From: Fibrobacter succinogenes
GTDB lineage: Bacteria > Fibrobacterota > Fibrobacteria > Fibrobacterales > Fibrobacteraceae
NCBI GenBank assembly: GCA_902779055.1
Contig: CACZAD010000005.1
Span: 62,001 to 126,000 of the forward strand
Direction of reading: 5' to 3'
Length of the DNA stretch: 64,000 nucleotides
Shown: one piece after another, positions 7,838-15,491 of the stretch
How the letters are laid out: the number at the start of each line of letters is the position of its first letter
Numbering within the stretch: position 1 is the stretch's first letter
Translations under genes and position numbers: made by a program
Notes under the pieces: generated by a model
What the model was told of the DNA's origin: nothing
The model's input: the letters and a program-made list of their open reading frames with translations, nothing else
Databases searched by the model: none

Positions 7838-10075
7838 ATGAAGATTCTTAAAGGCATTACAATGTTTGGACTTGCAGCGGGCTTTGGTGTTGGCGCGCTT
7901 GCAGATAACCCGATTTCTAGTTACCATTATCTGGCGGACCCTTCCTGCGCCTCTGATGGTGATACGTTCTACATTTTGACCGACGTCGATGACTACAACA
8001 ACCAGACGAACTGGAACTACGACATTGTCGGTCTTTATGCCTTTACGTCCGAAGACATGAAAAACTGGACCGACCACGGCATGATTTTCCGTTCCAAGCG
8101 TGAATTCGGCAACTATCCGAACAACACTTGGGCTTCGGGCATTGCTGTCAAGAATGGTAAGGTCTATATCGTTTACCCTGATGGCGCTAGCGGCGTGGGT
8201 ATGATTACCGCCCCGGCGATTGATGGACCTTATACCGACCCGGTCAAGGAAACCCATGGCGTCAATAGAATTGCGGGTGGTGGCAGCCTTATCGGTGGTT
8301 GCGACGGCATTGCGCACTGCTTTGACCCGGGCATCTTGATTGATGACGATGGCAAGGGTTACGTGATTTTCGGTGGTGGCGAAAGCTCTAGCCGCCCCTA
8401 TGGCAACAACTTTGATATTATCAGCTTTACCGAAAGCAATGGCAAGATAACTTTCGACAAGAACTCATTGAAGAAGGTCTCTTTGCCGAACTCCTTCGAA
8501 GCTCCTTACTTGCACAAGAAGGGTAGCACTTATTACTTGAGCTTCAACAACCGTAGCCAGGTGATTGACTATGGTATGTCCAACAATATTTGGGGGCCTT
8601 ATACCTTCGTAGGTACGGTTATTCCGGGAATTGGCTCTGTGCCGGACGCTCATGGCGAAGGTGGTAACAACCACCAGGGCTTTGCTCCGTTCAAGGACAA
8701 GTGGTATGCCGTGTATCACGACCGTCGCTTGGTGACTTCCGATAACCACCCGGCTGCAACGACTCAGGCGGGCGTGCGTTCCGAAAACCCGAACTACGAA
8801 AACCACAGAAGCGTGTCCATCGACGAACTCACGTGGAATGGCGACAAGATGAACAAGCTCACCTTCACCCGTGAAGGTCCGAAGCAGATCAAGAACTTTG
8901 ACCCGTACAAGACCTACAAGGCAACGACGAGCTCCAAGCAGATGAACATCCGTAGCCGTACGGACTGGACTCAGGGCAAGCCCGTTGTGCATGTGCTCTT
9001 GCCGCTTACGAGCCGTAGCGAATCTTGGATTCGTGTTTCTGGCGTGGACTTCGGTAAGGGTGCTGAAAACCTCCGCATCAAGGCCGCTAACGTGGGCGAA
9101 GGCAACAAGATTGAAATCCATACGGGTAGCGCAAGCGGTACGCTCGCCGGTACTTGCGAACTTGCTAAGACCGCTAATAACAAGACCTTCGTGGATAACG
9201 ATTGCGCAATGAAGGGCCTTACTGGTGTTATCGACCAGGTGTTCTTCGTGTTCAAGAATAACGGCAAGGATTCGACCATGGGCGTTCTCGAATGGGAATT
9301 CCAGGGCACGAAGCGCGAACCTGAACCGCAGACTCCGTTTGGCGGCAAGGCTTGGACTATCCCGGGCAAGATTGAAATGGAAAACTTCGATGAACCGGGC
9401 TATGGCGCAGGTAACGATTCTTACGCTGATAACGATTCTGATGACCACGGTGCCGAAAGCAATGGCGGCAAGAGCTACCGCGAAGGCACTGGCGTAGATA
9501 TCTACAAGAAGGCTACAGGCTATGTCGTGGGTTACAACCAGACCGATGAATGGCTCGAATACACCGTGGATGTAGCTGCCGAAGGCGACTACACGATGTT
9601 TGCTGCTGTGGCCTCTGCCAATGCGACTTCGGGCTTTAAGCTTTCCATCGATGGCGACGATATTACGGAATCTATTGCCGTGCCGAAGAACGATGGCGAA
9701 GAAAACTATGACGACTACAGCAAGGTGAAGGCGAATGTGAAGCTCCCGGCTGGTAAGCATATCCTTCGCTTTACCGTGACTGGCGACTGGATGGACATCG
9801 ACTACATCCAGTTTGCTGCAGGCAAGGATGCCAAGGATCCGGACGAAGGTAGCGAAGTGGCTATCCGTCAGATGATTCGCATGAATGCGATTGCCGCTGC
9901 GACTTACGACGTGTTCGACTTGACGGGCAAGAAGGTGGCTAGCTTCACGGCCCGCAACATGAACGAAGCGAAGAACCTTTGGCGTGATGGTGCCCAGGCT
10001 AAGAGGGTGCAGGGCGTGTGCCTCATCCGCAACCGTAGTACAGGTATGATGGCAAAGGTCCGCACGACCCGCTAG
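7838..10075 (+). CDS. Secreted GH43-family hemicellulase with two CBM6-like modules
   Basis: 745 residues from ATG 7838, chosen because TAAGGAG lies just upstream and the signal peptide (1-22, ending GVGALA) then starts cleanly. GH43 five-blade propeller ~23-340, with the expected acids: Asp34 in YLADPS (base), Asp166 in CFDPGILIDDDG (pKa modulator) and Glu221 in SFEAPYLH (acid). A CBM6-like sandwich (~354-490) follows, then a typical CBM6 (~504-660, WTIPGKIEMENFD ... MDIDYIQF) and a basic C-terminal module (~665-745) containing YDVFDLTGKKVASF and GVCLIRNRS. GH43 enzymes are arabinofuranosidases or xylosidases; arabinoxylan debranching is likely but subfamily is not assigned. It is the first of three tandem paralogs and has its own promoter and terminator. 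Confidence 0.9.
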   Translation: MKILKGITMFGLAAGFGVGALADNPISSYHYLADPSCASDGDTFYILTDVDDYNNQTNWNYDIVGLYAFTSEDMKNWTDHGMIFRSKREFGNYPNNTWASGIAVKNGKVYIVYPDGASGVGMITAPAIDGPYTDPVKETHGVNRIAGGGSLIGGCDGIAHCFDPGILIDDDGKGYVIFGGGESSSRPYGNNFDIISFTESNGKITFDKNSLKKVSLPNSFEAPYLHKKGSTYYLSFNNRSQVIDYGMSNNIWGPYTFVGTVIPGIGSVPDAHGEGGNNHQGFAPFKDKWYAVYHDRRLVTSDNHPAATTQAGVRSENPNYENHRSVSIDELTWNGDKMNKLTFTREGPKQIKNFDPYKTYKATTSSKQMNIRSRTDWTQGKPVVHVLLPLTSRSESWIRVSGVDFGKGAENLRIKAANVGEGNKIEIHTGSASGTLAGTCELAKTANNKTFVDNDCAMKGLTGVIDQVFFVFKNNGKDSTMGVLEWEFQGTKREPEPQTPFGGKAWTIPGKIEMENFDEPGYGAGNDSYADNDSDDHGAESNGGKSYREGTGVDIYKKATGYVVGYNQTDEWLEYTVDVAAEGDYTMFAAVASANATSGFKLSIDGDDITESIAVPKNDGEENYDDYSKVKANVKLPAGKHILRFTVTGDWMDIDYIQFAAGKDAKDPDEGSEVAIRQMIRMNAIAAATYDVFDLTGKKVASFTARNMNEAKNLWRDGAQAKRVQGVCLIRNRSTGMMAKVRTTR

Positions 10076-10110
10076 AATCTCCAAAATAACACACACATCC
10101 ATCTAGAAGG

Positions 10111-10136
10111 GGCTTCTCGTAAGAGAAGCCTTTTTT
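10111..10136 (+). terminator. Rho-independent terminator
   Basis: Perfect stem GGCTTCTC/GAGAAGCC, loop GTAA, then six T. Confidence 0.95.
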
Positions 10137-10168
10137 GCTTTCTGTCATTATGGCTTCTGCCCTTCACT

Positions 10169-10197
10169 GGATCCCCTCCCTGACGGTCGAGGATGAC
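10169..10197. repeat. Second copy of the 29-base repeat at 312-340 (inverted)
   Basis: Exact reverse complement of 312-340. It is followed by CTACTTCCTAC-type low-complexity sequence up to the operator box of the second GH43 gene. Confidence 0.8.
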
Positions 10198-10247
10198 AAA
10201 AAGCCTAACCACGGTCTACTTCCTACCGCCTACTTCCTACTCCCTCA

Positions 10248-10313
10248 TTGACGTTTTGTCCATAAATTATTTGGCGGCTTGGGGTATGTTTGAAATTTTT
10301 GGAGATAGTTTTA
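10248..10313 (+). promoter_or_regulatory. Island operator box and -10 element of the second GH43 gene
   Basis: Box TTGACGTTTTGTCCAT at 10248-10263; GGAGATAGTTTTA with TAGTTTTA at 10306-10313, 43 bases after the box end. Confidence 0.8.
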
Positions 10314-10361
10314 GGGGAAAGAGATGGACCTATGGTGTATGGTCAATCCTAAGGAGTGTTC

Positions 10362-12605
10362 ATGAAACTGCTTAAGAAAGCAACGATGTTTGGATTGATG
10401 GCGGGCTTTGGAGTAAGCGCTCTTGCTGACAACCCGATTTCTACTTACCACTACTTGGCTGACCCGGGTGCAGCCGCCGACGATGATTACTTCTACATCA
10501 TCACGGACTCCGATGACCCGGCGCCTGCTAATTCTAACGGTTACAAGATTTACGCCCTTTATGCATTCCGCAGTAGGGATATGCAGAACTGGACCGACTA
10601 CGGTATTATTTACGATGCCCGCAAGGTAAGTGGCATTAACGACATTTGGGCTTCTGGCATTGCTGTTCATAACGGTACGTTCTATATCGTGTTCCCGGAT
10701 GGCGGTGGTGGCGGCATTGGCTACATCAAGGCGCCTGCTATTGAAGGTCCTTGGACAAATGCTGTGGGCCAGGGCAAGGATAAGCTTGTTGGTGGCCGTG
10801 GCATTATCGGTTGCGATGGCGTTTCCTGGTGCTTTGACCCGGGTATCTTTATCGATGACGACGGAACCACCTACGTGACATGGGGCGGCGGCGAAAGCAC
10901 TAGCCGTCCAAACACTGATAACTTCGACATTGTCAAGTTGAACGATGCCAAGAACGCCCCGGTGGGCAACGGTTCCCATGTGAAGGTGAACAACTTGCCG
11001 ACCCGCAAAATGCTCGAAGCTTCTTACATCCACAAGCACAAGGGTACTTACTACTTCTCTTACAGTACTGGCTGGCAGCAGGGCGCTCCGACGATTGACT
11101 ATGGCACATCTAACAACGTAATGGGTCCTTACACCTGGAAGGGCACGATTCTCGGTGACCCGAGCATGAACGGCCGTAGCATCAATGGCAACAACAACCA
11201 CCATGGTATTGCCGAATTCAAGGGCCACTCTTATGTTGTCTATCATGACCGCCGTATTGCCAAGGGCCATAACGGCCTGGAAATTATTCCGGCCGATGAC
11301 GGTCAGCCGAAACCGAACGAAGGCTATCACCGTAGCGTTTCCGTAGACGAAATGTTCTACAATGCTGACGGCACCATTCAGACGGTGAAGGTGACGGATG
11401 AAGGTCCGGCACAGATTGAAAACTTTGACCCGTACGATTGGTATCCGGCACTCACGAGCTCCAAGCAGAAGGGCATCCGCAGCCGCTCTAACTTTGTGCA
11501 GGGCAAGGCTGCCGAACACGTGTTGCTCCCGCTTTCCTCTAAGGAATCCTGGCTCCGCGTTTCGGGTGTGGACTTCGGTACGGCTGCAACGGGCTTTACG
11601 GTTGAAGCGGCTAGCGCTGCCGATAACAACAAGATTGAAATCCGCACTGGTTCTGCAACGGGTACGCTCGCTGGTACTTGCACGCTCAAGAATACTGGCA
11701 ACAAGAATACCTATGCCGAAAACAAGTGCGAAGTTGAAGGCCTCAAGGGCATTGTAAAGCAGTTGTTCCTCGTGTTCAAGGGCGACAGGGACTCTACCAT
11801 GGCTATCAAGGCCTGGGGCTTCGAAGGCAGTGGCACGACTCCTCCGGAACCGCAGAAGCCGTTTAGCGGCAAGGCTTGGGATATTCCGGGCAAGATTGAA
11901 ATGGAAAACTTCGATGAACCGGGTTCTGGTCGCGGCAGCGAAATCAAGTCTTACAGCGAAAACGATTCCGAAGACCATGGTGCCGAAAGCAATGGCGGCA
12001 AGAGCTACCGCGAAGGTACTGGCGTCGACATCTACAAGAAGGCTTCGGGCTACATTGTGGGTTACAACCAGGCTGGCGAATGGCTCGAATACACCGTGAA
12101 CATCGAAAAAGAAGGCGACTACACGATGTTTGCCGCTGTGGCTTCGGCTAATGCAACGTCTGGCTTCAAGCTCTCCATCGACGATAAGGACATCACTGAA
12201 GAAATTGCTATTCCGAAGAACGATGGCGAAGAAAACTATGATGACTACAGCAAGGTGAAGGCGAACGTGAAGCTCCCGGCTGGCGAACACATTCTCCGCT
12301 TTACCGTGACCGGCGACTGGATGGACATTGACTATATCCAGTTTGCTGCAGGCAAGGATGCGAAGGATCCGGACGAAGAAGGACAGGTCGGGATCAGGAC
12401 GATCGCCCGTATGAACGCCACTTCTGCTGAAGCCTACGACGTGTTCAATGTGAACGGTAAGAAGGTTGCAAGCTTTATGGCCCGCAGCATGGACGATGCC
12501 CAGAAGATTTGGCGCGCAGGTGTTCCGTCCCAGAAGGTGCAGGGCTTCTGCATCATCCGTAACCGTAGCACTGGAATGACGTCGAAGGTTCGCGTTACCC
12601 GCTAA
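10362..12605 (+). CDS. Secreted GH43-family hemicellulase with two CBM6-like modules, second paralog
   Basis: 747 residues. ATG 10362 follows CCTAAGGAGTG; signal peptide 1-22 (ends GVSALA). GH43 acids: Asp34 in YLADPG, Asp159 in CFDPGIFIDDDG, Glu219 in MLEASYIHKH. A GGGGGIGYIKAP glycine-rich loop near residue 115 distinguishes this copy and the next from the first. Then come a CBM6-like sandwich (~350-485), CBM6 (~505-665) and a basic C-terminal module with YDVFNVNGKKVASF and GFCIIRNRS. The CBM6 and tail are almost the same as in the gene upstream, even at DNA level. Likely arabinofuranosidase or xylosidase on arabinoxylan; specificity may differ from its neighbours because the propeller loops differ. 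Confidence 0.9.
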   Translation: MKLLKKATMFGLMAGFGVSALADNPISTYHYLADPGAAADDDYFYIITDSDDPAPANSNGYKIYALYAFRSRDMQNWTDYGIIYDARKVSGINDIWASGIAVHNGTFYIVFPDGGGGGIGYIKAPAIEGPWTNAVGQGKDKLVGGRGIIGCDGVSWCFDPGIFIDDDGTTYVTWGGGESTSRPNTDNFDIVKLNDAKNAPVGNGSHVKVNNLPTRKMLEASYIHKHKGTYYFSYSTGWQQGAPTIDYGTSNNVMGPYTWKGTILGDPSMNGRSINGNNNHHGIAEFKGHSYVVYHDRRIAKGHNGLEIIPADDGQPKPNEGYHRSVSVDEMFYNADGTIQTVKVTDEGPAQIENFDPYDWYPALTSSKQKGIRSRSNFVQGKAAEHVLLPLSSKESWLRVSGVDFGTAATGFTVEAASAADNNKIEIRTGSATGTLAGTCTLKNTGNKNTYAENKCEVEGLKGIVKQLFLVFKGDRDSTMAIKAWGFEGSGTTPPEPQKPFSGKAWDIPGKIEMENFDEPGSGRGSEIKSYSENDSEDHGAESNGGKSYREGTGVDIYKKASGYIVGYNQAGEWLEYTVNIEKEGDYTMFAAVASANATSGFKLSIDDKDITEEIAIPKNDGEENYDDYSKVKANVKLPAGEHILRFTVTGDWMDIDYIQFAAGKDAKDPDEEGQVGIRTIARMNATSAEAYDVFNVNGKKVASFMARSMDDAQKIWRAGVPSQKVQGFCIIRNRSTGMTSKVRVTR

Positions 12606-12633
12606 TTTTTCCAAAAGCCACACCTCTTCCAAG

Positions 12634-12660
12634 GGCTCCTCGAAAGAGGAGCCTTTTTTG
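12634..12660 (+). terminator. Rho-independent terminator
   Basis: Stem GGCTCCTC/GAGGAGCC, loop GAAA, then six T. Confidence 0.95.
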
Positions 12661-12681
12661 TGCCTTGGCCAACGCCTATTG

Positions 12682-12747
12682 TTGACTTTTTGTCCATGAT
12701 TACTTTGATTTTTTGCGGTTTTTGGGGCGTTTTTTGAGATAGTTTTA
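12682..12747 (+). promoter_or_regulatory. Island operator box and -10 element of the third GH43 gene
   Basis: Box TTGACTTTTTGTCCAT at 12682-12697; TAGTTTTA at 12740-12747, 43 bases after the box end. Confidence 0.8.
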
Positions 12748-12795
12748 TAAAAAAAGATGGATTGACGGTGTGTGCTCGATCCTAAGGAGTGAACA

Positions 12796-14991
12796 ATGAG
12801 ACTACTTAAGAGCGTAACGATGTTTGGGATGCTTGCGGGCTTTGGAGTGAGCGCGCTTGCCGACAACCCGATCTCGGCCTACCATTACTTGGCAGACCCG
12901 GGTGCTGCTTCTGACGATACTTATTTCTACGTCATCACGGACTCTGACGACCCGGCTGTGGCAAATGCCAACGGTTACGATATCAAGGCCCTTTACGGTT
13001 TCCGCACCAAGGATATGAAGAACTGGACCGACTTCGGCATCATTTATGATGCCCGCAAGGTCGACGGTATTGGCGATATCTGGGCGTCTGGCATTGCGGT
13101 GAACCCGAATGACCACAGACTCTACATTGTGTTCCCGGATGGCGGTGGTGGCGGCGTTGGCCTCATCGGTGCCGACAGCATTGCTGGCCCGTGGACAAAC
13201 CCTGTCTCTGGCAACAAGAAGCTCATCAACAACTGGGGTGGCGGTATTTCGGACTGCGACGGTATTGGTTGGTGCTTCGACCCGGCAATCTTCTTCGATG
13301 ATGATGGCACGGGCTACTTCACGTTCGGTGGCGGTAGTAGCAATTCCCGCCCGGCAAACGACAACAACAATAACATCTTCAATATCTACAAGTTCAACAA
13401 GGATATGAAGGGCTTCGATGTGAGCTCCAAGACCCAGCTGAAAATCGGCGGTCCGAAGGCGATGGAAGCTTCTTACATCCATAAGTACAAGGGTAATTAC
13501 TACCTCTCTTACAGTACGGCTGACTTGCGTATTGCCTACGGTATGTCCAAGAACCCGATGGGTCCTTACGAATACAAGGGCATTTTCATGGGTAACCCGA
13601 GCATCAACGGCCAGAACATCAATGCCAATAACAACAACCACCATGGCATTGCAGAATTCAAGGGCCACTGGTATGTGGCTTACCATGACCGCCGCATCGC
13701 AAACGGTTACGACGGCCTCGAAAAGATTCCTGCCGATGACGGCAAGGCGAACCCGGTTCCCGCTTTCCACCGCAGCGTTTCGGTCGACGAATTCTATTAC
13801 AATGACGACGGTACGATGAAGTCGCTCACCTTCACGAAGGAAGGTCCGGAACAGATTGAAAACTTTGATCCGTACGACTGGTATCCGGCTTTGACGAGTT
13901 CCAAGCAGAAGGGCATCCGTAGCCGTTCTAACTGGGCTCCGGGCAAGGTCGCAGAACACCTCTTGCTCCCGCTTTCCACGAAGGAATCCTGGATCCGCGT
14001 TTCTGGCGTTGACTTTGGTACGGCCGCAACGGGCTTTGTTGTCGAAGCGGCAAGCACTGCCGACGGCAACAAGATTGAAATCCACACGGGTTCTGCCAGC
14101 GGTACCTTGGCGGGAACCTGCTCGCTCAAGAATACCGGCAACAAGTCCACTTTTGCTGAAAATACTTGCGAAGTCGAAGGTCTCAAGGGCATCGTAGACG
14201 AAGTGTTCCTCGTGTTCAAGGGCTCCCAGGATTCGACGATGGCCATCAAGGCCTGGGGATTTGAAGGCAGCGGCACGACTGAGCCGACTCCGCAGGTTCC
14301 GTACGATAGCATCGCTGTGAAGCTCCCGGCTGTGATTGAAGCTGAAAAGTATGACTATCCGGGCACGGGCCGTGGTGGCGATGTGGCTTCGTATAGCGAT
14401 GCCGAAAAGGCGAACCAGGGTGATGCCGAGTTCCGCACGGGCGAAGGCGTTGACATTGTGCTTGGCGGTACGGGTATGGCCATTGGCTATACGGCTTCTG
14501 GCGAATGGCTTGAATACACTGTCGAAGTTCCGGAAGATGGTGATTACGCCATCAAGGCCTCGGCTTCTACCGGTAACGAAAACGGCACGAGCTTCTGCTT
14601 CTTGGCTGACGGAAAGGCCATTGGTGATACCATCAAGGTTCCGCAGACGGGTGAAGACTGGAGCGTCTACAAGGAATTTGACGGCGGCGTGGCAAAGCTT
14701 ACCAAGGGTACGCATGTGATCCGCTTGGTCATCACGGGTGAAAACGTGAACGTGGACTGGTTCTCTCTTGGCGAGGCTAAGACGGACGCCATCCACTCGG
14801 CAGTGAGATTTGCAGTCCCGAGTTCCAAGGTCTATCGTGTGTATAATGTCGGCGGAAAGCTTTTGGGCACGGTCGATATGACGGGCAAGAAGGCTGGCGT
14901 TGCACTCTCCGATGCTGGCTTCTCTAAGGGTGTTTACATGCTCAGGAGCGTTGACGGTCGCAAGTCCTTCATTACTTCTGTTGCAAGGTAA
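12796..14991 (+). CDS. Secreted GH43-family hemicellulase with CBM6 modules, third paralog
   Basis: 731 residues. ATG 12796 follows CCTAAGGAGTG; signal peptide 1-22. GH43 acids: Asp34 in YLADPG, Asp162 in CFDPAIFFDDDG, Glu224 in AMEASYIHKY. The propeller and the middle CBM6-like sandwich track the second paralog closely. From ~residue 505 the sequence departs: the second CBM6 (KLPAVIEAEKYDYPG ... VNVDWFSL) is a different subtype lacking the AESNGGKSYREG signature, and the tail (YRVYNVGGKLLGTVD, GVYMLRS) belongs to the other C-terminal type. The gene therefore looks like a duplicate whose 3' third was exchanged. Activity is expected on arabinoxylan side chains, as for its paralogs. Confidence 0.9.
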   Translation: MRLLKSVTMFGMLAGFGVSALADNPISAYHYLADPGAASDDTYFYVITDSDDPAVANANGYDIKALYGFRTKDMKNWTDFGIIYDARKVDGIGDIWASGIAVNPNDHRLYIVFPDGGGGGVGLIGADSIAGPWTNPVSGNKKLINNWGGGISDCDGIGWCFDPAIFFDDDGTGYFTFGGGSSNSRPANDNNNNIFNIYKFNKDMKGFDVSSKTQLKIGGPKAMEASYIHKYKGNYYLSYSTADLRIAYGMSKNPMGPYEYKGIFMGNPSINGQNINANNNNHHGIAEFKGHWYVAYHDRRIANGYDGLEKIPADDGKANPVPAFHRSVSVDEFYYNDDGTMKSLTFTKEGPEQIENFDPYDWYPALTSSKQKGIRSRSNWAPGKVAEHLLLPLSTKESWIRVSGVDFGTAATGFVVEAASTADGNKIEIHTGSASGTLAGTCSLKNTGNKSTFAENTCEVEGLKGIVDEVFLVFKGSQDSTMAIKAWGFEGSGTTEPTPQVPYDSIAVKLPAVIEAEKYDYPGTGRGGDVASYSDAEKANQGDAEFRTGEGVDIVLGGTGMAIGYTASGEWLEYTVEVPEDGDYAIKASASTGNENGTSFCFLADGKAIGDTIKVPQTGEDWSVYKEFDGGVAKLTKGTHVIRLVITGENVNVDWFSLGEAKTDAIHSAVRFAVPSSKVYRVYNVGGKLLGTVDMTGKKAGVALSDAGFSKGVYMLRSVDGRKSFITSVAR

Positions 14992-15038
14992 ATCTCTCTC
15001 GTATAATATTCATAATTCCGAAACCACATAACAAAAAA

Positions 15039-15073
15039 GCACTCCGAAGGCGAACCCTCCGGAGTGTTTTTTT
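15039..15073 (+). terminator. Rho-independent terminator of the third GH43 gene
   Basis: Stem GCACTCCG...CGGAGTGT extended by AGG/CCT around a CGAA loop, then a T run. Confidence 0.85.
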
Positions 15074-15075
15074 CG

Positions 15076-15142
15076 TTACCAAAATGTCAATGAAAAAAAT
15101 TCCCGGAAATGTGGTTTTTAGTGGGTGAAAATCTAAATTTTA
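15076..15142 (+). promoter_or_regulatory. Island operator box and -10 element not followed by a recognisable gene
   Basis: Box TTACCAAAATGTCAAT at 15076-15091; TAAATTTTA at 15134-15142, 43 bases after the box end. The box is the same variant as the one before the GH30 gene at 15367. The sequence downstream has no coding region longer than a few codons before a terminator. Confidence 0.6.
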
Positions 15143-15145
15143 AGA

Positions 15146-15345
15146 TGGAAAGTCTTGCAATCTTGCAAGGGATATTATGGGATGTCTTATGAGAGTTTAA
15201 AGCTGTTTTGCTTTAGCGGCTTTTTCGGCTATAGGCTTGTTGCCTCAGCCGTATACACCAAAAAAAAGATCCTCCTAAACCACACACCCTAATGATGCCG
15301 CGAGGCATTGTTACGCCTCGGGACGAACGTCCCGAGGTGTTTTTG
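15146..15345 (+). ncRNA. Candidate small RNA or attenuated leader, ~200 nt
   Basis: The region lies between the promoter at 15076-15142 and a strong terminator at 15316-15345. The longest start-to-stop run I see is 7 codons (ATG 15177). It contains a short hairpin (CTTGCAATCTTGCAAG), an A-rich single-stranded-looking stretch leading into AGATCCTCCT (15267-15276), which is anti-Shine-Dalgarno-like, and a terminal hairpin. Just before the terminator, CGAGGC (15301-15306) can pair with GCCTCG (15315-15320), which is also needed for the terminator stem, so two structures exclude each other. It may be a trans-acting RNA, an attenuated leader reading into the GH30 gene, or the remnant of a deleted gene. 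The end points are inferred. Confidence 0.45.
15316..15345 (+). terminator. Strong Rho-independent terminator of the candidate small RNA
   Basis: 9-bp perfect stem CCTCGGGAC/GTCCCGAGG, loop GAAC, then TGTTTTT. Confidence 0.85.
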
Positions 15346-15366
15346 ATTATAGAGTCGTTACTTTCG

Positions 15367-15432
15367 TTACCAAACTGTCAATGGAAAATTTTTGCGGTTT
15401 TGCGAGAAGTCTGAGGGGGCGGTATAGATTTA
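15367..15432 (+). promoter_or_regulatory. Island operator box and -10 element of the GH30 gene
   Basis: Box TTACCAAACTGTCAAT at 15367-15382; TAGATTTA at 15425-15432, 43 bases after the box end. Confidence 0.72.
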
Positions 15433-15491
15433 AATTGAACCTTGGAATGTTTGGGAAAAACGTAAGGTGCAAAACAATATGGGAGATATTT

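Noticed and set aside
15381..15491. Upstream start for the GH30 gene
   Set aside because: It lies between the operator box and the -10 element, and the signal peptide begins at 15492.
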